A program made the position numbers and the translations under genes. Positions 36,801 through 49,100 of a stretch of 64,000 nt of DNA are shown piece by piece. The DNA is from Davidsoniella eucalypti (lineage: Eukaryota > Ascomycota > Sordariomycetes > Microascales > Ceratocystidaceae), in assembly GCA_004009845.1 (NCBI GenBank), contig RMBW01000011.1, forward strand, positions 248,001-312,000, given 5' to 3'. The notes under the pieces were generated by a model. That model worked only from the letters and a program-made list of their open reading frames with translations, was not told the DNA's origin and ran no database searches. Positions within the stretch are counted from its first letter, which is position 1, and each line of letters begins with the position of its first letter.

Positions 36801-37289
36801 GTTGTGGCTAGTTGTGTATTATCTACATGTAATAGCTTCGTGCCGTTATTACATATTATATATTGAAATATGCAGAGTGTCATGTCAACGGTCCTTGTCT
36901 CCATAAATACCAAGTCGGTGAAAGAAAATGCGTCAATATGTACACATTTCTCGCCCAGCCTAACATTCCATCCGGGTTTTATTTGCCTCCAATCACATCG
37001 ACGCCTGAATCTATGACACCAGTACAGCGGAATTGGAAAGCAAAAAGCATTGGAGACAAAAAATGGTACAAGGAAGAACGGATAATACATGGCCTTGATA
37101 TGCGGCCCATCATACTGCACAGCTAAGCCGGCTTGGGTTTTTATACCGTACCAGCAGCGCTTTGATGCTTCAGTTGTAGATTCAAACCTGTCATATCTTC
37201 CAGTCTTCTTTCTTTGTATCAGAAGTCATATTATACGTGCTATGAAACATGATATAGAAGGCTGATATCGGGATTGGTTGCCTATGCCC

Positions 37290-37309
37290 TTTTTTTTTTT
37301 TTTTTTTTT
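37290..37309. repeat. Poly-T tract of 20
   Basis: This is an uninterrupted run of 20 T residues in the long gene-free region. The length may vary with sequencing. Confidence 0.85.
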
Positions 37310-40300
37310 CTTCACCGCTGGTTTGCAAGTGGGTGGAAATAAAGGCATATATATTGGAGCCTTCTTCGACATACTCCATGTACAATCTACGTAGTATGTG
37401 GCATGTAAGCATGTAAGTTACTAGTCAGTGCATATTTCCATGCATAATACGTACAACTAACGTCGTAGCAAGTTGTATCAAACTACAGAAAAGTGGCCAA
37501 GAGATTTGTTTTCCCAGGAAGATCCCCGTAGATAGTTCAAGTACTACGATTACGTGGTTTATGCCACCTACCGGGCCTCTTTTTTTTTCTTTCTTTTTTT
37601 TTATTCTTCACTCCACTCAGCGTTCATACTAGTAGAAATCCTAGCCATGATGTAACGTCGAATACTGGGCTTTTTTCATGGCGCTCTAGCTCTTCCCGTT
37701 GCCCTCTTTGTTGAGCCAGAGACAAACACATCGAATGTAAAAGGCCCGTTCTTGGATGTAGGAAGACCTGTACATTCTGGATTTGGCATCGATAGAGCCA
37801 TTTGTCTTCATAAAGACGGTGAACCTTATGCACCGTAGTGGTTCCTTGGGACGTAGGAGCGTTGCACGTAGTATGGTGGCTAGATCCGTTGGCTGTATTA
37901 TAGTTGCCACGACGTATAGAAGGGAAAGATAGAGACGGACGACAGGGCATGCACTATCTCTGGCTTGGTACGTGGAAGAAGAACAGCATATGCTTTGGCT
38001 ATAGGTGCTCTTCGTGCACAAGACGATGGCGTTTTGAAATCCCACCAACCTACGCAATGCACACGTATGGATATGGAAAAGTTCCTGCTGGGTACTTTGC
38101 ACGATATATGGGCGTGAGTTGTATGCACCCCGTACGATATGTGCCAGATAGATCGAGTTCCAGGTCTAGGCTTTGCGATTTTACAGTGCACATTCCGTCT
38201 CAGTTCAAATATAAGCCTTGCTGCAGATAGATACACATATCCATAATCCCTATGGCCTGGCCAGTATTGGAACTTGGCTGCCCATGTACTTCCAGTCGAG
38301 TAAGCCATGTAGCAGTACTTTGTTGAACGGCAATGTATTGTACATGGCGGAATATCCAGCTCAAGCCCCAAGATGTGCTTGCATGTGCCGCCAAATGTAC
38401 TTTACCATAGCCGGCCATTTCCCGGGCTGTGCTCACTGAGACCGCTGGCGAAGAAGAAGAAGGGAGCGAAAAGGCCAGTCTCGCCCCATCTAGCGAGACT
38501 CATTGGTCACTGGTGTGATCACGCTAGGCCACATCTTTACGCCGCAGTAGGGTTACATACATGTAGGCAGAGCGATACAAAGCACTCATGTGAGAGAAGG
38601 TGACTGCTTCCCTGCTCTATTGTATGTGCAGATATGCATACACATGTACACTGGAAACTGCAGGCGTTCTCCCGCTGTTCTGCTGCTTGCTATCCAGTTA
38701 TAGGCGCTGACAAGAGACACGGGCTTCCGAAGGCCTCCCTGGCGCGAAGATGTCGTCGTTATCGTCGGTTACTTGTGAGGGGTTCCAATGAATGGCAGTC
38801 TAAAAGAGGGGACGAATATCTAAAGCTACGTACAGCGAGCTTCACGAGAAGCCTGAACAGTTGCCCAAGCCAGAATACCACATGCCTGTTAACAAAGTAC
38901 CTGGCAATATCAAGTGCCAGTTTCTCTTCTGTGGCTTTCTCCCTTTCTTTTTTGGTTTAAACGCCGTGTCCGCTGTTGCCGCCAGATACAACGACAGAAC
39001 TCTCGAAGAACTAGGAGGACAGGGAAAAACAGAAAGCAGATGCAGGCCGTCTGGGGATTCCACGGAACGAATGGATTCTTCTTGGTCGGCTGGTTGGGAG
39101 TTGGGCAGAAATTTATTTTAGCCCTTTTAGGAAACCGGGTCGACACAGATGATGTGATGGCGTTGTGCCAGTTGCATGGTTTTATAGTGGTGATTTGACG
39201 AGTACAAAATCCAAACGCCCAACTTCCCTGGGATATATACGCATTTCACTGCTCACTTTGCCCCTGGAACCTGAATATCTTGATTGTCTCTGGACAGACC
39301 AGCAGAGGCACGAGGTCAGGTTGGAGATATCTCACCAACTACAGAGGACAGCGGCTGGCTTTTGTCGTAGGATCAGGCCTTGGAGTACCTGAACAGGTAC
39401 ATGTCGAGAGCCCAGAGTTACTGGCAAGAGGCCGATCTGCATCCTGATCCCATGACAAAAGCCGGCCGCTGTACATGTTATGTTAGTGTCAGGTTGGGTA
39501 ATTCCAAGATATATCGACCGAGGACCCCGTTGATCCGGCTAGTAAAAAGAGACATAATCACAGGCCCATGCGAGCTTGGTCGACTGTATTGGGCCTTGAA
39601 CATCTGTTTCTTGTTCTATGGCTGGCAGACTGTCTTCAAGCCATTCTCGACATCTCTTATAGAAGATTATATAGCTGTAGAGTCACGAACTACTTGGGAA
39701 AAAGTGAGCAGGGAATAATGATGCATTGGTGCCCAACCAGCCTAGCCCCACCTTTCTCTAATCTTCTTTAGGCACTAGCATTACAGACAGAATATTTGTT
39801 CCTTTTTTTTGTATTGTTTTCTTTGGCTGGGCGAAGATACTGCCTGCTTGTATATAAGATAGCCTCGATGGTGATTCGACCAGCAGAAAGATATGAGCCA
39901 GACAGGAAAGTCACGATGTGAGCGAGGCCTACAGCCATGTCATTTATATGTAGAAATATGCAGGTGGCTATGTATTCACTGTTGTATTATATCGCCAGTG
40001 GCACTGTCCTGCACGCTTTGTTCACTCAAAGACACTACTTGCAAGTTTTGCTTTTTCTTTTAGGCTCTAATGGAAATCATGCCAAGGGGTGCTGGTGCCC
40101 CGTTTTGTGCCCAGTTGACCGCAAAAAGAAGAAACCAAATAGAGTGGCACGAGCAACTAAATCAGACTCGTCTTTTACTACACAGCCAACACCAACGACT
40201 CAAAGACGTCATAGGAAGCATCAAATCAGTAGAATAAGAGAGCCTGCTGGCTGACAACAAGCACAGTCAACAGCTATGACGAGAACAGCAAGGGCGATGA

Positions 40301-42279
40301 AGATGCCTGTACAGACATGTCTCAACGCATGTATATATGTATATGTATGTATGAGTTGGCAGGTGATCTGGCTGCTCTATGTGAGGAAAGCAAACAAGAA
40401 ACACCAGCTGCTCGCCGTGCTGACAACAGATACATAAGCAGGCGTTGTCGATGAAAGCTCTAGACAGACAGCAGGTAGGCCAAGAATCACTATGGATAAG
40501 ACTGGTGTTTTGTGTACATGGCACAGTTTTCAGATGATAAATCAGCTCTGCGTTGGCAGGACAAAGCGGATAGCCAACTAGATGAAGACAAAAACCGCAC
40601 TTTTCTCGTTACTAGATAGAGTCTCGACTTCTGCGTCCGATCTGTGTTATGTATGTTTGCATCATCGAGCATGATGGGTTGGAAAGCGGTTTATCTCTGC
40701 TGTCTAACCAAAACAAAGCAGCGTGGCATCTAAGCCCAGAAAGGCACCATATAACATGGCAAGTTTCTGTATGTTTGCCTCCAAGACTTCAGCCATTTTG
40801 TTTCCTTCTCTATATCGCCTTCTCCGTATCGGCAAGCAGACGAGATAGCCGCCCAAAAAAAGAAAAAAAAAGAAAAGGGAGAACACGAATATGTGGAATC
40901 TCAGGCCAAATCGTCAAGCGAGCACTCGTTGCCCAGCTCGGCTTCACGGGCTGAGGATAGTGCTGATATCACCGGCCTACTCGTGATGCCCCCAGAGCAA
41001 GATATACCGCCTATATTCACTGCTGCTGCTACTGCTAACCACCTCAGGACGCCTTTCTCGATCTACCAAGCATCACAGACGTAGCTGTTGTGTCATATCC
41101 ACGGGGAACAACAGCCTGGCCTGGTGACAACGGCGTCTCCGGCTGCAGCGAAAGATGCGTCCCAGTAAGGCATTGAGAGGTGAGAAGTCGAGACAGTAGA
41201 AGGCTTCTCGTGTCTTTGTGTTTCTACCAACTTGTTGCTCAACCGAGCCGCCCAAACCCAATGGACGACACCGGACTTTTGTGCTGTTTTGATTTCCGTC
41301 TGGCTCCATCTCCCGAGGATACACCTTCTTTCTTGATCGACCCTTTGTGGATTACCAAATCAACCCGGATTCTGGTGTTCTGTTCGTGTATTAGACCCCC
41401 CGGATAGGCCTATATCAAACTATATCATCATTGCTGGCTACTATACTCGCCCCCGGAAACAGGCTCTCATCCCATGGAACTGTTGCTACTTGTTGATTCT
41501 CTTGTGCTTTCTTGTCGTTTGGGGGCATCCGCCTACATCGAACCTCGTTATTGTTCTTTTTTTTCTTTTTTCTGGCTCTTTTGTCTTTCTTCTTCCTTTA
41601 TCCTTCGACCTCCCCCCAGCAGGATTTCACTACTGCGTTTGACTTACAATGGGTTATGTATACACTATTCACTAACATCGATCGATGGCCTATTCAAGCG
41701 TGAAAATACTACCACGGCATTCGACTGGCCCAAAGCTAATCCCATCGTCATCTTATCCCATGTCTTTTGGCCACCCTTATTGGTCCTGCTTGAAAAGCTA
41801 CTGCCTAGGCCGCCTCCCCTCCTCTTTTTCTTTCTCTCCCTCTCGCCTTTCTCGTTCGTGCCGCTTCACCCTGCTGCCACGATATAACGGGCTCTTGATC
41901 TTCACGGCTGCCATGATCATGCCTGGGGTCAGCTGGCTACACCACACTTGGAAATGGGCCTTTCTTTAGATCAATGTACTGATCAACTTGTGAAAAGAGA
42001 GAAAAGGCCCAAGCCCAGGAATCCTGGAATGATTGAGCACAAGACCAAATCATCGAAAACAGCCGTCGCTTGGTTTCCAAAGGAGGGGTTGTCTACAATT
42101 ACAGTACACCAAGTTGGTGAGGCCCTAGAAGAAGCCCTGCAGAGTCTAGAGGGGAAGCCAAGGACCCTGCCAGTGCCAGCTTGGTAGGCTGACAGCTGGT
42201 GGGTATGGCATATTCGATATTTACACAATCCAAGTATAGTGCTCTCTACTTCCAAAAGTGAATAAAGTCTGGAAAAGGA

Positions 42280-42294
42280 CCCCCCCCCCCCCCC
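42280..42294. repeat. Poly-C tract of 15
   Basis: This is an uninterrupted run of 15 C residues. On the opposite strand it is a G-run. Its exact length is sensitive to sequencing error. Confidence 0.8.
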
Positions 42295-43559
42295 TCCATG
42301 GTGCTCGACAACCAACAGCCTATCAAGTTGCTCATAAGATGTGATGTACATATAATAGTTGTAACTTCCAGCCAGGCCTCGATTTACACACACACTCCCC
42401 TCCCACGCTATCCAGCTTCCAGCTTATGCCCTCTATAAAGGTCGTGAAGCTAGCATGTCGTCTCGCTTGTGCAGAGAAGGACGATCTCGGCTGCCGTCAC
42501 GGTTGTTTTTTGCTTGCGTCTCCTGGTCGCTACCAAACAGGGAATTGTATCTTCTGACCCGTATATCTTCGTGGTTGCGACACGGTGGTTATTCTTTCTT
42601 GATTCTGTCGGTCCAGCGTCTCCCTCTCTCAAGAGGCGCAATTCCATTTCCTTCCGAGAAAGTGTCCTATAGGTGGGTGGCAGATGTGAATCCGGTTTCA
42701 TAAGCAGGGAGACATTGCTAGAGACAGACAGTCAGACAGCCAAAGAAAGAAAAGGGATACGCCCCCATCCATGTATCGTCTCTCGTCATATATATGTGCA
42801 TTTATATAGGAAATACAATTGTTTTGCATACATATAAAACTTGGTCTATCGCCCACGCAAACCGACGAACATCGGCTTGCGGCAGGCCAGCTGTCTGGCT
42901 CGTTAAAACGCCAGCGCTTTTTATAGCCAGCATACAGCTATATCTGTACACATACATATGTATGTATACGTACAGTACATTGCAGTAGATACAGAGGAAT
43001 CGAGGAGCAGTGTCCATCTATGTATTGGTGGGCTGCTGTTTCAGGCCCCAATGATGACAGACAATTGCCACTGGCTGGCGTCTATAGCACCTTGCTGTTA
43101 CATATGTACTGAATGCTCTTGTTCTCGGGCCGTGGTGTCTGGTCTTAGTGCGTTTGTGTGCAAGTTGTAGGCCCTCTCACTGTAGTTTTGTCACTACCCA
43201 AGTATTTATATTTATTGTGCGTAGTAAGATGTATCAAGCCCCCCTGCACTAAATGAACCCCGCTAACCTGCTAGCAAGGCTAAGCTCTATGACGACATTG
43301 TCTTTGGTTCGTTAGCTGTGCTATCAGGCATATCTTCCCCTCTTTTACCACTGAAGAGCATCTATTGATCACTGTAGCTTCTAGTGACAATCCTCCATAG
43401 CCATACAGTAAACATACATGATACGTATAATTCACCAAAGGAATACACAAGTACGCCTAAAAATGGACTACAGAGACAGCTAAACGCCAAAGAACAGACA
43501 GGCCCCGAAATTAAAGCCACACCAACCAACAGTCTGATAGCTAGGCATACATCTACAGA

Positions 43560-44750
43560 ATCCTCGCCCGGTTATAGAGCAACCCCCCTCCTTCTGGCTT
43601 TTCCACCTTTTACTGCCTTTTGCTGCCCTTCAGTCTGCGGTCTATCAATCATTCTTCTAAAGCAGGCAAGTAGGATAGGTACAGTCAGCACAGGGAAAAA
43701 AACACGAGTGGCTCGAGAGGAGAGTTGTTCGTTCCCGTGCTGGCTGGGTCTTTTGCCTGTTCCTGCTTCTACTCGCGGCCCTTCTCGTTCTTTCTGGTTT
43801 CTTGTTCTTCGCCTTCTCTTCTCTGCCAGCAGACCGACCAGACAGCAGCCATTCCACCCCAAGCCATACACACTAACAGCCTTTACTTACTACTCGACTA
43901 TCGCTCCTGTCGTACTCTTTTCTCGGCTTCTCTTCGAACTCCGTATCCTGTGGCTTGTCTTCGATTTCCTGCTTTTGCGCGCTTGCCGTCGTCAAATCAG
44001 CCTCGGGACAAGAATCTCTTTGCCCGGCGTTTCTTTCATCTACGCCCAACACCTTTTTGCGATATTTTATTCTTCCTTTTTTCAGTGCCTCGAGTATACC
44101 CAGACCAAACTTTGGCAATTACTACACTTTCCTATTATCCGGGCTTCTTCCCTTTCCTCCTCCTCTCCATCCTGCCCCCATCTGGGCAACTACCACATAT
44201 CCATCCATCCTCCATCCAGCAGTTACTTGCTACCAGTTGTGCGCCAGCCGACCAAGAAGTGTCCTTTTTCTCTTTTCTTTTCTATTTTCTTTTTTCTTAA
44301 TTGCCATTTTATTCTTTGAATTCTTCCATTTCATTCTTTAACCCTGCTTCTCCTCTTTTTATCTGCTGGGTTTTTATTCTCGCATTATCTCTTTTTTTTT
44401 CTTTCTTTTTATAACCTTTGTTCCGTCTCTTCACATTCTCTTGCAAATCCAGAGCTCTTGCCCTGTTCCAGACTCTGCCCTAGAGCTGTGCCTCAGCTCT
44501 CCTCTAGCAAAATCAAAACATACACACCAACCCGGCCAAACAAGCCAAACAAGCCAAACAAGCCAAACAACCAGCACCGCATTCTGAATCTCCGCCTTTT
44601 CTCCCAGCCATCTATCTGCTCTACACTGTCCCATAGTCACATACATAATCAGGCCATCTCGCTCTCCTTTGTCGTCTTTGTCATCCCGATCTCGCATCGT
44701 CTTCTTGACTGATCGTTCCCTTGGTCCACCCATCTTTTCTTTGCCCAGTA
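43560..44750 (+). promoter_or_regulatory. Pyrimidine-rich promoter/leader of the RfeG-like gene
   Basis: The top strand is rich in C and T for over 1 kb before the ATG at 44751, including long TTTCTTTT blocks around 44270-44420. Filamentous fungal genes often have such pyrimidine tracts before the transcription start and in the leader. All three plus-strand frames are partly open here because stop codons need purines. The exact transcription start is not visible. Confidence 0.5.
44535..44570. repeat. GCCAAACAA tandem repeat, four copies
   Basis: Four perfect 9-bp units of GCCAAACAA lie about 180 bp before the RfeG-like start codon, probably within the transcribed leader. The period is a multiple of three, but no coding role is suggested. 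Confidence 0.85.
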
Positions 44751-46173
44751 ATGGCACACGCTGCAGCCCGCCTACCCATGACAATGACCGCCCAACCAGC
44801 TGTTCCAGCACGACACAACGAGTACTTCATTGACCGCGATGGCATCGATCGCGAGGTCATCACCGCCGACATCTGCCGCTATCTCGGCAACGATGCTCTC
44901 GTGCGGCCCGGCATCTACAAGGTATGTCATGTTTACGCTTGCCACCCGTCAATCTGGGCTTCCAATATGCTAATGCCAGTGACACATGCTTAGGACCCCG
45001 AAACTAATGAACCTCGTTCCGGCTACTACATCACAGCCTACCGCAATCTGACTTCGGTAAGTCGGCCATTCCCTCCATCTCCCCTATGCTGTCGTAGCCA
45101 CCCCCCTCTACCCATCGATCGTCCGCTAATATGTCTGCTCCTCGTTCCTTCAGGCCATGATTGAAGATCTCAAGAGCGACTCGGCTCGCTGGGAACATGA
45201 ACGCCAGAACATGGCTGCCCGCAATGTCAGAGGTGTCGCATCTCCCGTCCATGGTAACGGGAACGGCAATGGAAACAACAACAACAACGGTAGTGCCAAT
45301 GGCAACGGCAGCAACTACTACCCTAACAACAACAATATGAACCCCAACGGCATGGCCAGACGGTCAAACTCACCCGCAACAAACGCCATCGCCGTTCCAC
45401 CACCGCCACCACCAACCTCGCAGCCAATGGGCAGTAGCTACCAGGGCTCCAACACCTACAGCCAGCGTCCCGAAATGCCTCCTGCCCACAGCGGAGCCCC
45501 GGGCATGGGCATCAATGAGTATGCCGATCGCCGTGACCACGATGCCAACAACGGCTCCAGATTCAACGGTCACCCTCAGCCATACCCCGGCAGTGCCCCG
45601 CCCCCACCAGGCAACTATGTCCACCCACCGCCATCGCAGCCCATCAACTACAATGGCCCACCAGACTCACAAAGCTACAACGGCTATCCGCCATCATCGA
45701 TGCCCTCATACAGCGCTCCTCCAGTCCAGGCTCCATATGGCGGCCCGCCACCCGAGTATCCCAACCAAAACACCCCTTATCTAGCGATCGGCACGAACCT
45801 ACAGCCTGCTATCTACTCTCCGCCTCATGACCGCGTAGGTGCTGCTGCCCCGCCTCCACAGAACGGCTACGCTGCTGGCCAGCCTCCCAACTACCCTCCG
45901 GGCCCAGGCGGCTACCCACCATACCCGCCCGGCACCGGTCCCGGAGGCGGCATGCCACATTACGAGCCCATGAAGCAGCCAATGGATCCCATGTTTGGTC
46001 GTGGCCCCTACCAGGAGCGGACTAACGCATCACCCGTCAACAAGGGTCTTGGTTCCGCTCCCGGGCCCGGCGACAACCGCCAACCGCCCGTCCAGCCTTC
46101 AAAGTCGCCCCAGGGCTATCCTCACAATCAATATGATAGCAGAGGTTCTTACGGTCAACCTCCCCGGTCTTGA
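44751..46173 (+). CDS. rfeG: RfeG-like putative transcriptional regulator
   Basis: Three exons are inferred: 44751-44921, 44994-45056 and 45154-46173, with introns of 72 and 97 nt. The product is 417 aa. Only the N-terminal 115 residues look folded: NEYFIDRDGIDREVITADI, CRYLGNDALVRPGIYK, SGYYITAYRNLTSAMIEDLK and SDSARWEHERQNMAARN. This block matches, as I recall it, proteins annotated as transcription factor RfeG in aspergilli. The rest is low complexity: an Asn/Gly run (130-160), then Pro/Tyr/Gly/Gln-rich sequence with PPPPPPP and many PPG/YPP units, as in activation or phase-separating regions. No classical DNA-binding domain is visible, so regulator status rests on the family name. The gene stands alone between large non-coding regions. 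The two short introns both fall within the conserved block. Confidence 0.8.
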
Positions 46174-49100
46174 TCGGATTCTCAAAATTTCAAGTGAGCT
46201 GTTTGTGTTCCAACTCATTATATTTCTTGGTCTTGGTTCAGCCCAATCACTCCCCCCCACTAGCTAGTACTTCCTATCATCTGCTAATACTGCTACTCAT
46301 ACTATTACTAGTTGATGTTGCTACTGGTGGTAATTCTCGCTGAGAAGTTGCGTTTAAGAATCTCCTGATCTACCTATCACACTACCTCATCAACCGATCT
46401 TTTGTCGTCAAATTGTTGCTGCTGCTATAGAGAGAGACCTCTGGCATTTAGGGACCCTCCTCTACACTTTGTTTCTTGCCTTTCTTATTCTTCCATGCCC
46501 AGAAGAAGGAAAATAGAAAAAATCCCGGACATTTCGACCTAGCGGCCACTTGCTCAGGATTAGCCGTCACATCATCAACACGAAACCCCAACCTATCTTG
46601 ATCCATCTCTCATGTCCATCTCCTCTGATGCCACTGAGATGACGATTTCCTTGCTCTGGCGCCCACAATGTTCAACTGAAAATTGCATGTAACCCCCTGG
46701 ATTAGTATCTTGCCCTCATACTTCTCCTAGCTGGACTTTTCCTATTTTCTACGACCCTTCTGGACTTTTCTTTTTTACTTCTTGCACAACCGTGCTCAGG
46801 ACTTTGTTAACTCGACAACTGCCTCAATTCCTGGATCTGGACCTTTACCTACGCCTTCTTCTTTCGACACTTACAATCCCTTTCTTTTACTCTAGCCTTC
46901 CGATGGATCTTCTAACTTATGATACCCCTCTCAATCCTCCTCTCGGACCAACCTTTCTTTGATGTCTTTCTGTCTTTTGCTTAACGTTTTTCACTACTGG
47001 ACTCCCCACCCGGGCTGGTGTCTAACATTAACTTTTGCAGTAGCTCGCTGTCTATTTTTCTTTTCACTATCCGGTTGTTTCCCAACAGCAAATCGGTTGA
47101 ACAAAACAAGGTACATATTTAGCACCAATATGAAATATTGTGGTTGCTATCATACTTCTGTCAAAAATATTGACCTTGAAGATACTTAATATCGCCAATA
47201 CTATCAAGCCTTCTGGACCCGTTTCATCTTTCAACCCACAAAAAAAATGCTCGCCCCATATGGATTTCTGTATTTTCGCCTTTCTTTGGTTGCCCCTCAA
47301 CCATTTCTTGCCATATCTTCATCAAGAGCCCTTCTTGATGAAGATGTATCAATCCTGGATTCTGGACCTTTTGACATTTTATGCATGACTCGTTTTTTTT
47401 TTCCTTTTTTCTGCAAAGTACTATCTGTACTCAAGCCTAGCGTTGATGGGCTTGGCTATCTACTATCTTACATCTTACATCATGCCCTACATCTATCTTG
47501 TCTTTCTTGTTTCTGTTTTGCTTTCAATCCGTTATGCCGCCGTTACTCTTATCTGTCCTGCTGTTCTGTATCTATGCTTAGAATTGGACTTCCAGAGGGC
47601 CATCTCTTTCTCGTCTGCCGTTTTCTCCTACGAGCTAATGACCACTAACTTTCTCTGCTGACTCTGCCACATATTCTATACCTATCCAAAGGGTCGATGT
47701 GCACGAGATTGCGAGAAAGTCGCCAAATTCTCTACACCTTGTGGCCCACTCTTGAAAATTGTCTATTGCCTTGATCATTTCATACCAATCTGAAGATGCC
47801 CATTCTCTTCGGGCTCCAGCATGTGCATAGCAATATCCAAATCAATCCTTATCTTGAGATAGGTACAGGTTGAGCCAAAGTTGTGATGTCACGGATACTA
47901 GTTACACGACGCTACTTCCCAAGTTGCCGCCTTGTCTTTCCCGGTTCTCAGTTACATCGTCAAGGGTTACATCCGACCTTAGGAGCTTGCCTTCAGTTGA
48001 TTTACAATAGTCTACCATGGCAGGGTGAAAGAACGACTTGGTCCCGTCAAATATCACATTGCTCTTTGCAGGAGACGGCTTCCTCAAAGCTTGACTCAGC
48101 ATATAAGCACATGCCCAGCAATGTCCAACACCATCTTCATCACCTGTGATAGAAGAACCAGGCTAGTTCTGTCGATATCTCTCACTCTCTTGACACTACG
48201 TAAACGACGTCTGTTTGTAATTGTTGGGGTCTACATCATGCTATATACTCGTCAAAATTTGAGAAACTTGGCATAATCAATACAAGCTAGTAAGTCATGG
48301 TTGAACTTGTCAGTGACTCGAAATCAAAATCTAACAATAGTAGCAGATACACAACATCCAGCTCATCACAACTGATTGATGTTCTCAATGTATATTTTGG
48401 CGAAGAGATTAATTCTTATATCAGTCCATCGTTTAAACTTTGGAGCACCATGTCCTTCCTCTTGTCTTTTTGTTATTCCTTCATCATATTTTTTTATTTT
48501 CTTGTTTCTTCACTTTTTGGGTATAGAGGTTGTTTTTCTTGAATAATTTTTCTTCTTTGTTTCGTTATGCCTTGAATGATTGTTGTTTTCTTGGGAGCAC
48601 TTTTATACAGCCGGCCTGGAGGGAGAAAACCCCCCATATATTTTTTCTTCTTTTTTCATCGTCCTCCATTCTTCTTTTTTTTTCTTTATATCCCATCTTC
48701 CAGTTTCTTGTTTGGTTCTGAACGATTGTCAAGAAAATCTTATCTCTAAGGGCAAAGATAACATCTCTATACACAGCTCCTAGGCTTCGAAGTGGAAATT
48801 TTGGGGGAGGAATCTTAATTTTTTTCTTTATCTCTTTTCTCGTTCGCATTTCATATCCTACATCTATTCAAAGTTTTCTAACTCTTGACTATTGGATATT
48901 TCTCAATTTTTTCCCATTTACTTTATTCTTTGAACGACTATCACCACTACCTTCTATTGTTCCGTCTTTTATCACCTCACTGTCTATCTACATCACTTGT
49001 GATGAACTGTTCCTTTTCTATATGAACATATATCTTGTGTTATTCTTTTTCGTTGCTCCTTTTACTTGGAAGAGTCTATCTTGTCTTCTTTTGGCTTGTT

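Larger units (their letters stand above)
33827..44750. other. 10.9 kb gene-free region before the RfeG-like gene
   Basis: No gene can be supported over nearly 11 kb. Frames up to 160 codons are scattered on both strands without domains, and longer ones (311 codons at 43384) lie where the plus strand is pyrimidine-rich, which removes stop codons by composition. Simple repeats include a 20-T run (37290), a 15-C run (42280) and a 9-bp repeat (44535). TACATGTA sites lie at 36824 and 38558, with a TAGGGTTA at 38548. The last 1.2 kb is the probable RfeG leader. The rest may be regulatory or encode non-coding RNA. Confidence 0.5.

Noticed and set aside
41474..41887. 137-codon plus-strand frame with hydrophobic stretches
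   Set aside because: It is again a C/T-rich block; the apparent membrane segments come from runs of TTC/CTT codons, and there is no splice partner.
43384..44319. 311-codon plus-strand frame before the RfeG-like gene
   Set aside because: The DNA is pyrimidine-rich, so stop codons are depleted by composition; the other two plus frames are also open over the same stretch, and the translation is a featureless mix of Ser, Leu, Phe and Pro. It is best seen as a leader.
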